Assembly (NCBI GenBank): GCA_041648735.1
Contig: JBAZOO010000004.1
Location: 62,001-126,000 of the forward strand
DNA length: 64,000 nucleotides
Origin: JBAZOO01 sp041648735
Lineage (GTDB): Bacteria; Verrucomicrobiota; Lentisphaeria; Oligosphaerales; CAITYL01
Reading direction: 5' to 3'
Positions 25,248 through 34,359 of this stretch are shown here, piece by piece (positions within the stretch are counted from its first letter, which is position 1; each line of letters opens with the position of its first letter). The notes beneath the pieces were generated by a model, which made no database searches, was not told the DNA's origin, and saw only the letters and a list, made by a program, of their open reading frames with translations. A program made the translations under genes and the position numbers.

Positions 25248-27664
25248 GGCGCCGGCGGCGCGGCGGCGGGTGGCGTCTCCGGCTGGTCGGCGGCGGTGCC
25301 GGCGGGTGTGGCCGCCGCTGGGGCTGCCGGCTTCGCGCCCGTCTCCGCGCCCGTCTCCGCGAGTTCCTCTTCGTCTTCGTCGTAGTAGTGGTAGTAGCCG
25401 TAGCGGCTGTAGGCGTAGTACTGGCCGTACTTGCTGAAGCGGCGGAAGTAGCCGTAGTACTTGCCGTAGCCGTGGGTCTGCGGGGTATCGATGCCGTTGA
25501 CCACGAAGCCGAGGAGGTTGACGCCCTTGAGGCGGTTGAGGGCGTGGCGGACGCCGGCGAGGGTGGAGACGCCCTGGCGGGTGACGAGCATCACGCCGTC
25601 GCAGTTGCGGCCGATGAGGGTGGCGTCAATGACGCGGCCGATGGGGGCGTTGTCGAAGATCACCAGGTCGAAGGCCGTGCGGAGTTCCTGGATGAGCCGG
25701 GTCATGCGGGCGCTTTCGAGCAGTTCGGGCGCCGTGTTGTCGTAGGTGCCGACGGGCAGGAGGCAGAGGTTTTCCTGGCTGGTCGGCAGGATCAGCGACC
25801 GCCAGTCGTCGGTTTTGCCGAGGAGGTATTCGGTGAGGCCGGTCGTGGGCTTGGGGAGGGTGAGGTTCTCATAGAGTCGGCCGCGGCGCAAGTCGCCGTC
25901 GACGATGAGCACCTTGCGGTTGATCCAGGCGAAGGTGGTGGCCAGGTTGATGGCGGTGAGGGATTTGCCTTCGTTGGCTTCGCAGGAGGTGACGCCGAGG
26001 ATGTAGCCGGCCTTGCCGGCGATGAGGGATTCGAGGGTGGTGCGGAGGCTGCGGTAGACCTCGGTGGCGAGGCAGGAGCGGGTGCGTTTGACGATGATGC
26101 CGGCGACGCTGAGGTCCACTTCCGGCATGATCCGGTTCCAGCTCGGGATGCTGGTGAGGTAGGGCAGGCCGAGCCGTTCCTCGATGGTGATGATGTCGAG
26201 GATGCTGGTGTCGAGGAAGTCCAGGAGGAAGGCGAGGCCGATGCCGAGGGCGAGGCCGAGGGCGAGGCTGAAGGCCATGATCAGGGGGCGGTTGGGCCAG
26301 ACCATGCCGACGATGTGGGCGGGTTCGACGGCATTGTAGGAGGGGGCGATGTTGGCGGCGCGGGCGTCGAGGACGCGGGCGTAGACCAGGTCATGCATCT
26401 GCTTGAGGTGTTCGGCCTGGGCCATGTAACTTTCGTACTGGGCGCGGTCGGCGGCGTTGACTTCGACGTCGGCCTTCCAGGTGTTGATGGCATTGTCGAG
26501 CGCCTTTTCCTGGTAGCGGATGGCATCGAGGCGGGAGGCGATGCGCTTGAGGGCGGTCTCGGCGCTGAAGCGGAGCTGGCGTTCGGCGGCATCGGTCTGG
26601 CGCTTGAGTTCGACCATCCGCGGATGGCCGGGCTTGTACTGGGTGCGCAGGTCTTCATACTCCGCCTTGAGGCGGGCGACCAGTTCCTCCTGCTGCTGCC
26701 AGGTCTGGGCGACGGTGGCCCGGGCCTCGGCGGTCCTGTCGCTGAACTGGAGGCCGGGGATGTTCTTGTCGATGCCGCTGACGCTGGTATCGGGGCTGAT
26801 GCCGGCGACCTGGGCGCCCTGGAGGGCGGAGAGGTGGGTCTCCATGGTCATGCGCAATACGTCGTCGATGGTCGCGGTGTTGGCGCCCTTGAGGAAGGGG
26901 AAGTTGGTCTCCAGCATGGTCTGTTCCATTTTCAGGAAGCTCTTGCGCTGGAGCAGGCTGGCGATGAAGGTCTGGTCGTAGGCCTGTTTGGCCTGTTGGA
27001 CGCTGATGCTCTTTTCCCGCATGAAGAGCTGGAGCTTGTTCTGGGCGTCCTTGAGTTCGTTGGCGATGCGGTTCTGTTCGATCATCAGGCTGGAGATGGC
27101 GTCGTCGGTGGTGCGGCGCATCTGTTCCCGCTGGATGGCCTGGTACTGTTCCAGCAAGGTGGTGAGGAAGTCGAGTGCGTATTGGCGGTCAGCGGCCTCG
27201 ACGTTGATGTCGAACATGCTTTCCAGCTCGCGGACCGGCTTGACGCTGACGGCCACGGAGAGGTCGGTGAGGGTCTTGCTCCACTTGGGCTGGAGTTCCG
27301 TGGCGGTCTTGGCCTGGAGCGACGAGCCCATGACCGTGATCACTTGGCGGTTGCGTTCCTGGAGGATCTGCTCGCTGGTGCGGGGGGCGTAGGCGCCGCG
27401 GTCCGTGCTGGAGATGCGCAGCAGCGGGTCGATGTAGATCTCGTAGCGGCAGGAGGACCGGTACTTGGGGGCGGCGAGGATGGAATAGACGGCACCCAGC
27501 GTCGTGGTGATGAGCAGGCAGAGGAGGACCAGCCACCAATGGTCGAAGATCATGCCGATGAAGCGGCGCGGATCCCCCTGTTCCATGAGGAGGTCGGTGG
27601 CCATGGCTGGCCGGGCGGGGGTGGCGGCTGGCATTGTGGGGCGGAGGTCGGGCGTGTTCTGCAT
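25244..27664 (-). CDS. Wzc-like chain-length determinant / BY-type tyrosine kinase
   Basis: The 806-aa protein fuses a Wzz domain (membrane segments near 40-64 and 455-485, with a long periplasmic coiled coil between) to a cytoplasmic bacterial tyrosine kinase. Kinase motifs are the Walker A variant CEANEGKSLTAIN, Walker A' VLIVDGDLRRG and Walker B DLVIFDNAP. Near the C-terminus a stretch of about 30 residues contains 13 tyrosines, the expected autophosphorylation cluster, then an acidic and Ala/Pro tail. It controls polymer length and export together with the Wza-like protein. ATG at 27664 is preferred over the TTG two codons upstream. Confidence 0.93.
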   Translation of the reverse strand: MQNTPDLRPTMPAATPARPAMATDLLMEQGDPRRFIGMIFDHWWLVLLCLLITTTLGAVYSILAAPKYRSSCRYEIYIDPLLRISSTDRGAYAPRTSEQILQERNRQVITVMGSSLQAKTATELQPKWSKTLTDLSVAVSVKPVRELESMFDINVEAADRQYALDFLTTLLEQYQAIQREQMRRTTDDAISSLMIEQNRIANELKDAQNKLQLFMREKSISVQQAKQAYDQTFIASLLQRKSFLKMEQTMLETNFPFLKGANTATIDDVLRMTMETHLSALQGAQVAGISPDTSVSGIDKNIPGLQFSDRTAEARATVAQTWQQQEELVARLKAEYEDLRTQYKPGHPRMVELKRQTDAAERQLRFSAETALKRIASRLDAIRYQEKALDNAINTWKADVEVNAADRAQYESYMAQAEHLKQMHDLVYARVLDARAANIAPSYNAVEPAHIVGMVWPNRPLIMAFSLALGLALGIGLAFLLDFLDTSILDIITIEERLGLPYLTSIPSWNRIMPEVDLSVAGIIVKRTRSCLATEVYRSLRTTLESLIAGKAGYILGVTSCEANEGKSLTAINLATTFAWINRKVLIVDGDLRRGRLYENLTLPKPTTGLTEYLLGKTDDWRSLILPTSQENLCLLPVGTYDNTAPELLESARMTRLIQELRTAFDLVIFDNAPIGRVIDATLIGRNCDGVMLVTRQGVSTLAGVRHALNRLKGVNLLGFVVNGIDTPQTHGYGKYYGYFRRFSKYGQYYAYSRYGYYHYYDEDEEELAETGAETGAKPAAPAAATPAGTAADQPETPPAAAPPAP

Positions 27665-27722
27665 CGGCAAGCTCGGGGTGGAGGAAAGCTGTGGTGAGTG
27701 GGGCGGGGTCGGCGCCGGAGAA

Positions 27723-28793
27723 TCAGAGGGCGAAGGCCTTGAGCGGGATGATGATCATGTCGCCCGGCTGGAGGTCGATGTCGAGGTCGACCCGCCCTTC
27801 CTCGATGATCCGGCCGGCGTCGATGGTCCGTTCCTGGCGGTCCTTGCCTTTTTCGATGCGGACCAGGCGCACCCGGTCGCTGCGGGCGAACTTGCTGAAG
27901 CCGCCCGCCTTGAGGATGGCGCGCATCAGGGTGCGCTGTTCGCCGGGGGCGAACGGGACGATGCCGGGGACGCGCACTTCGCCGGTGACGATGACTTCGC
28001 AGACGTCGGTGGAGAAGAAGAGGGTGCCGTCAATGCCGGGGACGCAGATGATGTCGTCGGCCTGCAATTGGACATCCTGGGAGACCAGCGCCTCGCTGGA
28101 GGACAGGATTTCCTTGAGGTTGATGGTGATTTTCTGGGGCGGTTCGCCGGGCTTGCCGCGGCGGATGACGAAGGTCTCTTCCGGCGAGGCCCAACTGGTC
28201 ATCCCCTCCACGAAGGAGAGGACCTGGATGATTGAGAGGCCGCCGACGGTGGGCATGCCGACGACGCCGGGGCGGCGCACGGCCCCGTAGACATAGACCT
28301 TGCCCGGCCCCTTGGTGACCAGGGTGACGGAGATGGTGGCCTTTTCATAGACGCTTTCGGTCAGCGCGGCGGCGAGGGCCTCCGAGGCTTCGGCGGGGGT
28401 CATGCGGGCGAGCATGAATTCCCCGTAGAAGGGGACGGGGACGGTGCCGGAGGCGGAGATGAGCCCCTCGTAGGCGAGGAGGGGGTCTTCCACCATGCGG
28501 ATCCGGATGAGGTCGCCGGGGCTCAGCCGTTGTTCACTCTCGAGGAGGGGGGCATGGAGGGTGGCCGAGGTGATCGGGGTGGTGGCGAGGGCCGGGGCCG
28601 GCGTGGCGGTGGCGGTGGCGGCCGGGGTGGCGAAGAGGGCCGCCGGATCCGCGGCGGGCGCTGGCGTGGCCGGCTTGCGGGCGGCGGCCCCGGCTTCCGT
28701 CTGGGCCAGGAGGAGGGGGGCGACGCCCAGCAGGGCTGGCAGGAGCAGGGCGCGGATCGTCCGGGTTAGGGAGTGGCGAAGGGGGATGGCCAT
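27723..28793 (-). CDS. Polysaccharide export protein, Wza/BexD family
   Basis: The 356-aa protein has an N-terminal signal peptide (MAIPLRHSLTRTIRALLLPA and on) followed by an Ala/Thr/Pro linker. The polysaccharide export domain begins RLSPGDLIRIRMVEDPLL, and two SLBB-like segments follow (VYVYGAVRRPGVVGMP; VIVTGEVRVPGIVPF). It forms the periplasmic/outer-membrane channel for exopolysaccharide. No clear lipobox is seen, unlike E. coli Wza. It sits between the barrel gene and the kinase gene on one transcript. The ATG at 28793 is preferred to upstream in-frame codons because it starts the signal peptide. Confidence 0.9.
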   Translation of the reverse strand: MAIPLRHSLTRTIRALLLPALLGVAPLLLAQTEAGAAARKPATPAPAADPAALFATPAATATATPAPALATTPITSATLHAPLLESEQRLSPGDLIRIRMVEDPLLAYEGLISASGTVPVPFYGEFMLARMTPAEASEALAAALTESVYEKATISVTLVTKGPGKVYVYGAVRRPGVVGMPTVGGLSIIQVLSFVEGMTSWASPEETFVIRRGKPGEPPQKITINLKEILSSSEALVSQDVQLQADDIICVPGIDGTLFFSTDVCEVIVTGEVRVPGIVPFAPGEQRTLMRAILKAGGFSKFARSDRVRLVRIEKGKDRQERTIDAGRIIEEGRVDLDIDLQPGDMIIIPLKAFAL

Positions 28794-28941
28794 GGCGTGG
28801 ATAACCGGTGGGGGTGGGTGGGGGCGGTTGAAAGGGAAGGGGCGGTTCGCCCTCAAAAGCCATCCTGCCCCCGTCCGCCGCGGGCATCCCGCGGCGGGAA
28901 GGAAGGTGGGATGGCGTGGCGGGCAAGGCTGCCGGTGGCCG

Positions 28942-30258
28942 TCAGAACTTGTAGGCGATGGTGACGCTGATGCGGTTGCGGTCGTAGTCGTTCTCGTCCA
29001 CCGCGGAGTCAAAGTGGTTGGTGTATTCGTAGCGGGCCGACAGGGTGGTCCGGGGGTTGATTTCGTAGGCGACGCCGATCCCCGGGCGGATCAGGTTGTA
29101 GTCGTCGCCGGAATCCGATTCATTGACGTTCCGGAAGATGATGTCGCCGCTGAGGGTCCACTTGTCGGCGACCCGGTTGCGGTAGCTGTAGCCGACTGTC
29201 CAGGTCTTGGCGTAGTTGACGAAGAGGGAGCGGTAGTCCTCCTCCAGCGAGTTGCTGCTGAAGAGGGTGTGGGTGACCTTCTCCCCGCGGAGATAGGTGA
29301 GCTGGGCGTCGTAGGTGAGGCCGTAGCCGTTTTCCCAGGTGAGGGGGTTGTCGTCGCTGAAGGTCAGCCAAGTGTAGCCGAGGCGGCCCTGGAAGAAGAG
29401 GGTGCGGTCGATTTCGTAGTTGAAGGCGAGGCCGGTGGAGATCGAGTCGCTGTCATCGCGCTGGATTTCGCCGTAGATGGTGTTGGCCGACTCGTCGTAG
29501 TAGCGGGTGATGTAGGTGAAGTAGGGGCCGACGTAGAGTTGCTTGACGATGCCGCCGTACATCAGGGAGAAGTCGAAGGTGTCGGCCTGGTAGCTTTCGT
29601 ACTTGTACTCGTCGGGCCCGATCCAGCCGAAGGTGTGGGTGTAGCTGGCGGTGCCGTAGGTGACCTCGTTGACCCAGTTGGAGTAGCGCAGGTAGGTGTC
29701 GTTGATCGTGCGGGTGTAGCTGTCCTTCGAGCGGGCGGAGCCGAGGTCGAGGGCGTCGGAGGTGCGGCTGATGTCGTTGCCGATGACGATGTCGCCCTTC
29801 TGCCCGAGCTTCAGGTTGCCCTGGATGCTGGTCTTGAACTCGCCGGCATCGCCGGAGACCACGACCTCGTTGTCAACGTCGCTGTTGCTGTAGAAGCGGA
29901 AGCCGACGCCGGCGTTGGCGGTGACGAAGAAGTTCGGGTGGGGGAACCAGTTCAGGGTGAGGCTCAAGCCGGGGGTGACGAAGAAGCTCCCGTCCTTGTC
30001 ATGGGTGCTGTAGACGTTGTCGTCGTAGCCGGCGGCGAGGGTGCCCGTGACTTGGATGCGCAGGGTGTCATCCAAGCGGGAGAAGGTGTAGTCGGTCTGG
30101 CGCCACTTTTCCTCCTTGGCCTGGGATTCAGCGGAAATGTCGATTTCGGCGGCGCGGGCGTTCCAGGCGGTGGCGCCCAGGAGCGCCAGCAGGCCGGCCA
30201 TTGCCAGCGGCCGCATTTGGGACTTCCGCACTTTCCGGGTCAGGTTGTGGCTTTTCAT
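28942..30258 (-). CDS. Outer-membrane beta-barrel protein
   Basis: The 438-aa protein has a signal peptide ending in ATAWNARAAE and then alternating hydrophobic/polar strands rich in Tyr, Thr and Asn. It ends in YDRNRISVTIAYKF, the terminal Phe being a classic barrel-assembly signal. It looks like the putative beta-barrel porin family associated with exopolysaccharide loci. It is the first gene of the operon with the Wza-, Wzc- and ligase-like genes, so it probably helps polymer cross the outer membrane. An AAGGGAAAG ribosome-binding site supports the start at 30258. Confidence 0.88.
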   Translation of the reverse strand: MKSHNLTRKVRKSQMRPLAMAGLLALLGATAWNARAAEIDISAESQAKEEKWRQTDYTFSRLDDTLRIQVTGTLAAGYDDNVYSTHDKDGSFFVTPGLSLTLNWFPHPNFFVTANAGVGFRFYSNSDVDNEVVVSGDAGEFKTSIQGNLKLGQKGDIVIGNDISRTSDALDLGSARSKDSYTRTINDTYLRYSNWVNEVTYGTASYTHTFGWIGPDEYKYESYQADTFDFSLMYGGIVKQLYVGPYFTYITRYYDESANTIYGEIQRDDSDSISTGLAFNYEIDRTLFFQGRLGYTWLTFSDDNPLTWENGYGLTYDAQLTYLRGEKVTHTLFSSNSLEEDYRSLFVNYAKTWTVGYSYRNRVADKWTLSGDIIFRNVNESDSGDDYNLIRPGIGVAYEINPRTTLSARYEYTNHFDSAVDENDYDRNRISVTIAYKF

Positions 30259-30332
30259 GATGATACTTTCCCTTGTGGCCATGGCTTTGGCGGGGCGCGG
30301 TGCTGGAACCCCACAAAAATAAAGGTGCCGAT

Positions 30333-30361
30333 ATTATAAACTTCCATTGGCCCAAGGGCAA
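30333..30361 (-). promoter_or_regulatory. Promoter of the exopolysaccharide operon
   Basis: On the minus strand TTGCCC (30356-30361), 17 nt, and a consensus TATAAT (30333-30338), about 75 nt before the barrel-protein start. Confidence 0.7.
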
Positions 30362-30429
30362 GCGCGGCCGGCGGAAAGGCCAAGGTTTCTTCGGGTGCAG
30401 GCTGAAAGGGGGGGGCTGGCGGCTTCCCG

Positions 30430-32313
30430 TCAGGCCGTCCCCGTGGCCAGCCAGGCGGCGATGCGTCTGGTGATGGCGGGGGGATCCAGCTCCGCCTGGC
30501 GGCGGATTTCCGCTTCGGCGCCCCAAGGCAGGACGGTGGTGGGCCAGCCCAGGTGGAGGAGTCCCCGGTGCCGCGGTGCCCGGGCGAGGGCGGCGTCGGC
30601 GCGGCTGGCGAGGCCACCCGGCAGGACATGGTTTTCGAGGGTGACGACCGGCATGGCCTCGGCATGGGCGCGGAGGAGGGCGGCATCGAAGGGGGTGAGG
30701 AAGCGGGGGTTGACCACGGTGGCGGCCACGCCCCGGTCGGCCAAGGCCTGGGCCACCTCCAGGGCGGTGGCGGTTTCGCGGCCGCTGGCCCAGATGGCGA
30801 GGTCGGGGCCGGTGCGGAGGATTTCGGCCTTGCCCCAGTGGAGCGGTTCGCGGTGGGGCACGGGCAGGGGGGCGGCGGTGCCGCGGGGGTAGCGGAGCAG
30901 GGCCGGGCCGTCATGGTGGCGGAGGGCGGCGAGCATCGCTTCGAGTTCGGGGCCGTCGGCCGGCTGGAGCACGGCGAGGTTGGGGAGGTGCAGCCAGAAG
31001 CCGAGGTCGTGGATGCCGTGGTGGGTCGGGCCGTCCTCGACAATGCCGGCGCGGTCGAGGCAGAAGACGACGGGGAGGTTCTGGAGGCAGACGTCGTGGA
31101 AGACATAGTCCATGGCGCGTTGCATGAAGCTGGCGTAGATGGCGACCACCGGGCGGAAGCCGGCGGCGGCCAGGCCGGCGGCGAAGACGACGGCGTGCTC
31201 CTCGGCGATGCCGACATCGATGAGCTGCCCCGGGCAGCGTTCGCGCAGGGCGGCGAGGCCGGTCCCCGAGGTCATGCCGGCGGTGATGGCGAGAAGGCGG
31301 TGGTCAGCCGGGCATTCCCGGGCGAGCCATCCGCCCAGGTGCGCGGCGAAGGAGGGGGCGCTGGCGGCCGGCAGCGCCCCTTCCGGGTCGAATGGCCCGA
31401 CGCCATGGAACTGCTCGGGCGCCTCTTCCGCGGGGGGGTAGCCATGCCCTTTTTCGGTGAGCACATGGACGACGATGGGGCCGTCGAGGTTGCGGACGGC
31501 CTCGAAGGTGGCGGCCAGGCGTGGCAGGTCGTGGCCGTCAATGGGGCCGATGTAGCGCAGCCCCAGCCCTTCGAAGAGGGAGACGGCGCCCGAGCCGAGC
31601 ACGACGCGCTTGGCGGCCGCCTCCGTGTGGTGGATCAGCCGGTACAGCGCCCCCCCCACCACGGGCAGGGCGCTGAGGCCGCGCCGCATGGTTGTCTTCA
31701 GGCGGTTGTAGCCTTTGTCGGCGATCAGGCGGTTGAGGTGGCGGGCGATGGCGCCGACGTTGCGGGCGATGGACATCTTGTTGTCATTGACCACCAGGAT
31801 GAAGTCGCGGGTGGTCTCGACGATGTTGTTGAGCCCTTCGAGCGAGGGGCCGCAGCCGAGGGCGCCGTCGCCGACGACGGCGACGACGCGGTGGCTGGCG
31901 CCTTGGCGGTCGCGGGCGGCGGCAAAGCCGAGGGCGGCGGAGATGGCGGTGCCGGCGTGGCCGGCGCCGAAGGGGTCGGCGGGGCTTTCCTGGCGGAGGG
32001 TGAAGCCGCAGCAGCCATCGGTTTGGCGGAGGCGGTGGAAGAGTTCCCGGCGGCCGGTGAGCAGCTTCCAGGCGTAGCTTTGGTGGCCGGTGTCCCAGAT
32101 GACCACGTCGTGGCTGGGGTCGAAGGCGCGGAGGAGGGCGAGGGTGAGTTCGACGGCCCCGAGGTTGGAGGCGAGGTGGCCGCCGTGGGCGGCGACGGTC
32201 GCGAGGAGTTCAGCGCGGATTTCGGCGGCCAGCCGGGGCAGGTCGGCGGCGGGCAGCTCGCGGACCGCCGCGGGCGTCTGGACTTGGTCGAGCAAGGGGC
32301 GGGAGGAGGGCAT
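30430..32313 (-). CDS. dxs: 1-deoxy-D-xylulose-5-phosphate synthase
   Basis: The 627-aa thiamine-diphosphate enzyme condenses pyruvate and glyceraldehyde 3-phosphate, the first step of the MEP isoprenoid pathway. Seen blocks are HLASNLGAVELTLAL, the DTGHQSYAWKLLTGR motif, the ThDP-binding GDG...N stretch (VVGDGALGCGPSLEGLNN), YIGPIDGHD, HVLTEKGHGY, and in the pyrimidine domain DVGIAEEHAVVFAAGLA and DRAGIVEDGPTHHG. The GDG segment reads GALGCGPSLEGLNN where GALTGGMAFEALNN is usual, a modest divergence. It lies downstream of tyrA, from which a heptanucleotide repeat array separates it. Confidence 0.94.
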   Translation of the reverse strand: MPSSRPLLDQVQTPAAVRELPAADLPRLAAEIRAELLATVAAHGGHLASNLGAVELTLALLRAFDPSHDVVIWDTGHQSYAWKLLTGRRELFHRLRQTDGCCGFTLRQESPADPFGAGHAGTAISAALGFAAARDRQGASHRVVAVVGDGALGCGPSLEGLNNIVETTRDFILVVNDNKMSIARNVGAIARHLNRLIADKGYNRLKTTMRRGLSALPVVGGALYRLIHHTEAAAKRVVLGSGAVSLFEGLGLRYIGPIDGHDLPRLAATFEAVRNLDGPIVVHVLTEKGHGYPPAEEAPEQFHGVGPFDPEGALPAASAPSFAAHLGGWLARECPADHRLLAITAGMTSGTGLAALRERCPGQLIDVGIAEEHAVVFAAGLAAAGFRPVVAIYASFMQRAMDYVFHDVCLQNLPVVFCLDRAGIVEDGPTHHGIHDLGFWLHLPNLAVLQPADGPELEAMLAALRHHDGPALLRYPRGTAAPLPVPHREPLHWGKAEILRTGPDLAIWASGRETATALEVAQALADRGVAATVVNPRFLTPFDAALLRAHAEAMPVVTLENHVLPGGLASRADAALARAPRHRGLLHLGWPTTVLPWGAEAEIRRQAELDPPAITRRIAAWLATGTA

Positions 32314-32371
32314 GGTGCTGGGGATGGAATGGAGTGGTGGGGGGTGGCGTCAGCCGCCGCGGGAATTCGGC

Positions 32372-32427
32372 AATCAGCAATCAGCAATCAGCAATCAGCA
32401 ATCAGCAATCAGCAATCAGCAATCAGC
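32372..32427. repeat. Heptanucleotide tandem array (AATCAGC) x8
   Basis: Eight perfect units of AATCAGC fill 56 nt between tyrA and dxs. A 13-bp sequence, CAGCCGCCGCGGG, stands on both sides (32351-32363 and 32424-32436). The last unit supplies the tyrA stop codon (TCA at 32423-32425). There are no spacers, so it is not CRISPR. Confidence 0.95.
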
Positions 32428-33310
32428 CGCCGCGGGGGTGGCGGGCGTGCCAAGCTTCGGCCCAGGCGAGGCGGCGCTGGCGGGCGGCGGCGAGATGGTC
32501 GTGCAGCTCGGCGGCGGTCCCCCGTTCGAGCAGGGCCTGTTCCTGCCGCAGTTCGGCGATCAGCGCCTCCAGCGCCGCCAGCACGGGTTGGCGGTTGTCC
32601 TGGAAGATGTCGGCCCACATCTCGGGGGAGCTGGCGGCGATCCGGGTGAAGTCGCGGAAGCCGCCGGCGGTGCCGTCGAGGGCGTGGGGCTGGCGGAGCA
32701 CCAGGTTGACGGTGGCGGCGGCGGCGAGGTGGAGGAGGTGGCTGGTGTAGGCGACCAGGCGGTCATGCGCGGCGGGGGTGAGTTCGCGGACCTGGGCATC
32801 GAGGGCCGTCCATAGCGCGCATACCGTCGCCACCGCCGCCGGGTCGGTTTCCGTGGCGGGGGTGACGAAGACGGTGGCGTGCTGGTAGAGGTTGGCGCGG
32901 GCGGCGGCGAGGCCGGACTGCTCGGAGCCGGCCATGGGATGGCTGCCGACGAAGCGGACGCCGCGGGCGGCCAGGGGCGCGGTGAGGGCCGCCACCAGTT
33001 CCTGCTTGGTGCTGCCGACGTCGGTGACCACGGCGCCTTTCCGCCACTCGGCCGCATGCGCCAGGGCGAACTCGCGGGTGGCCAGCACCGGCAGGCAGAG
33101 CACGGTCAGGTCCGCCTGGGGCAGCCATTCCTCCGGGCGGGTGCCGCCGGCGGCGATCGCGCCGGCAGCCAGGGCCTCGCGGAGGCTTTCCTCGCGGCGG
33201 GCCAGGCCGAGGACGCGCGGCGGCCGCTCCAGGCGGCGCAGCGCCAGGCCGAGCGAGCCGCCCAGGAGCCCCAGGCCGGCGATGAGGACAGTGGAGGGTT
33301 GGTCGGGCAT
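32423..33310 (-). CDS. tyrA: Prephenate (or arogenate) dehydrogenase
   Basis: The 295-aa protein is a TyrA-type NAD(P)-dependent dehydrogenase of tyrosine synthesis. The Rossmann motif is IAGLGLLGGSLG (residues 10-21). Conserved blocks are TDVGSTKQELV, GSHPMAGSEQSG (substrate His) and the helical dimer domain with TSHLLHLAAAATVNLVL and DGTAGGFRDFTRIA. There is no fused chorismate mutase or ACT domain. The stop codon lies in the last unit of the 7-bp array, so the C-terminus is set by the repeat. A TATAGT box (33403-33408, minus strand) about 90 nt upstream may be the -10. Confidence 0.92.
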   Translation of the reverse strand: MPDQPSTVLIAGLGLLGGSLGLALRRLERPPRVLGLARREESLREALAAGAIAAGGTRPEEWLPQADLTVLCLPVLATREFALAHAAEWRKGAVVTDVGSTKQELVAALTAPLAARGVRFVGSHPMAGSEQSGLAAARANLYQHATVFVTPATETDPAAVATVCALWTALDAQVRELTPAAHDRLVAYTSHLLHLAAAATVNLVLRQPHALDGTAGGFRDFTRIAASSPEMWADIFQDNRQPVLAALEALIAELRQEQALLERGTAAELHDHLAAARQRRLAWAEAWHARHPRGG

Positions 33311-33420
33311 GGCGGTGCGGACTCCGCGGGCCGCGGCCAAGGCGGCCCGGACAATGGCTCCGGCGCGGTGGGCGGCCCGGCGGTTCCGCCCGCAACCCCC
33401 GTACTATACCGTGCCAATTG

Positions 33421-34329
33421 TCAGCGGAGCTTCCCTTCCGTCCGCAGATCCGCCTGGATTTGCTCCACCAGGCGCATGAACCGGCGGCCGTATTCGACAT
33501 AGTTGGCGAACTTGGCCGCCGCCTCGCTTTGGACGGTCGCGTCATGGAAGACCACGGCCAGGTGCGGCTCGATGGAGAGCCCGCCGTCGTAGCCGCCGGC
33601 CAGCAGATCCTTGAGGATCGCGAAGACGCTGCCCTGCCCTTCGTTGGCATGGGTGAAGACCGGCTTGTTGGCCTGGTAGTCCCAGACGCCGTCCTTGATG
33701 TGGACGTAGGCGATGTGCTCCTTGACCCGGCTGTAGAACTCCCAGGCCGATTGTTTGGGGTAGGGGGGGGCCTTGCCGCGGTCGTCGGTGAACACCGGAT
33801 TGCCGGTGTCGAAGGCCAGCTTCAGCCCCGGCACGTTTTCGATCAGGCGCAAGGTGTGCTGCCAGCTCATGCCGCCATAGTTCATGCAGTTTTCATGGAC
33901 GGGGGTGATGCCGGCGTCGGTGAACAGCGCCACCAGCTCGCGCACGCGGCGGAAGCGCTCCGCCTCCATCTGGTCGGCGGCGTCGGCGCCGTCCGCCTCC
34001 TTGCGCACGGCGAAGCTCATGATGCGCACCAGCTTGGTGCCGAGCCGCTGCATGCGGGGGATGGCGCGCTTCGCCTCCGCCAGCGAGCTGGCGAACGGCT
34101 CGGCGATCTGCTTGCCCCAGTTGGCGATGGTCGAACCGAAGCAGTTGATGCCCACACCGGCGGCGGCCAGCTTGGCGCCGGCCTCCTCGAACTCGGCGTC
34201 GCTGAGGTCGTGGATGTTCTTGCCGTTGACGTTGCGGGCTTCGATGAAGCGCCAGCCCAGCTCCTGGGTGGCCTGGATCTGGGTGGCGACCGTCGGCCCC
34301 GCCTCGTCGGCGAATCCGGTGAAATACAT
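33421..34329 (-). CDS. Sugar phosphate isomerase/epimerase (TIM barrel)
   Basis: The 302-aa protein belongs to the AP-endonuclease-2-like TIM barrels that isomerise or epimerise sugars. Seen metal-site motifs are HENCMNYGG, AFDTGNP, YVHIKDG and SIEPH. The exact substrate cannot be told. It is 30 nt downstream of a Gfo/Idh/MocA dehydrogenase gene on the same strand, a pairing typical of inositol or rare-sugar catabolism in PVC bacteria. No signal peptide is seen. Confidence 0.85.
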   Translation of the reverse strand: MYFTGFADEAGPTVATQIQATQELGWRFIEARNVNGKNIHDLSDAEFEEAGAKLAAAGVGINCFGSTIANWGKQIAEPFASSLAEAKRAIPRMQRLGTKLVRIMSFAVRKEADGADAADQMEAERFRRVRELVALFTDAGITPVHENCMNYGGMSWQHTLRLIENVPGLKLAFDTGNPVFTDDRGKAPPYPKQSAWEFYSRVKEHIAYVHIKDGVWDYQANKPVFTHANEGQGSVFAILKDLLAGGYDGGLSIEPHLAVVFHDATVQSEAAAKFANYVEYGRRFMRLVEQIQADLRTEGKLR

Positions 34330-34359
34330 GGGGTGGCTCCTACGGATCCCGGCTGGAGT

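Noticed and set aside
32372..32427. CRISPR array
   Set aside because: Units are 7 bp and contiguous, with no spacers and no cas genes in the window.
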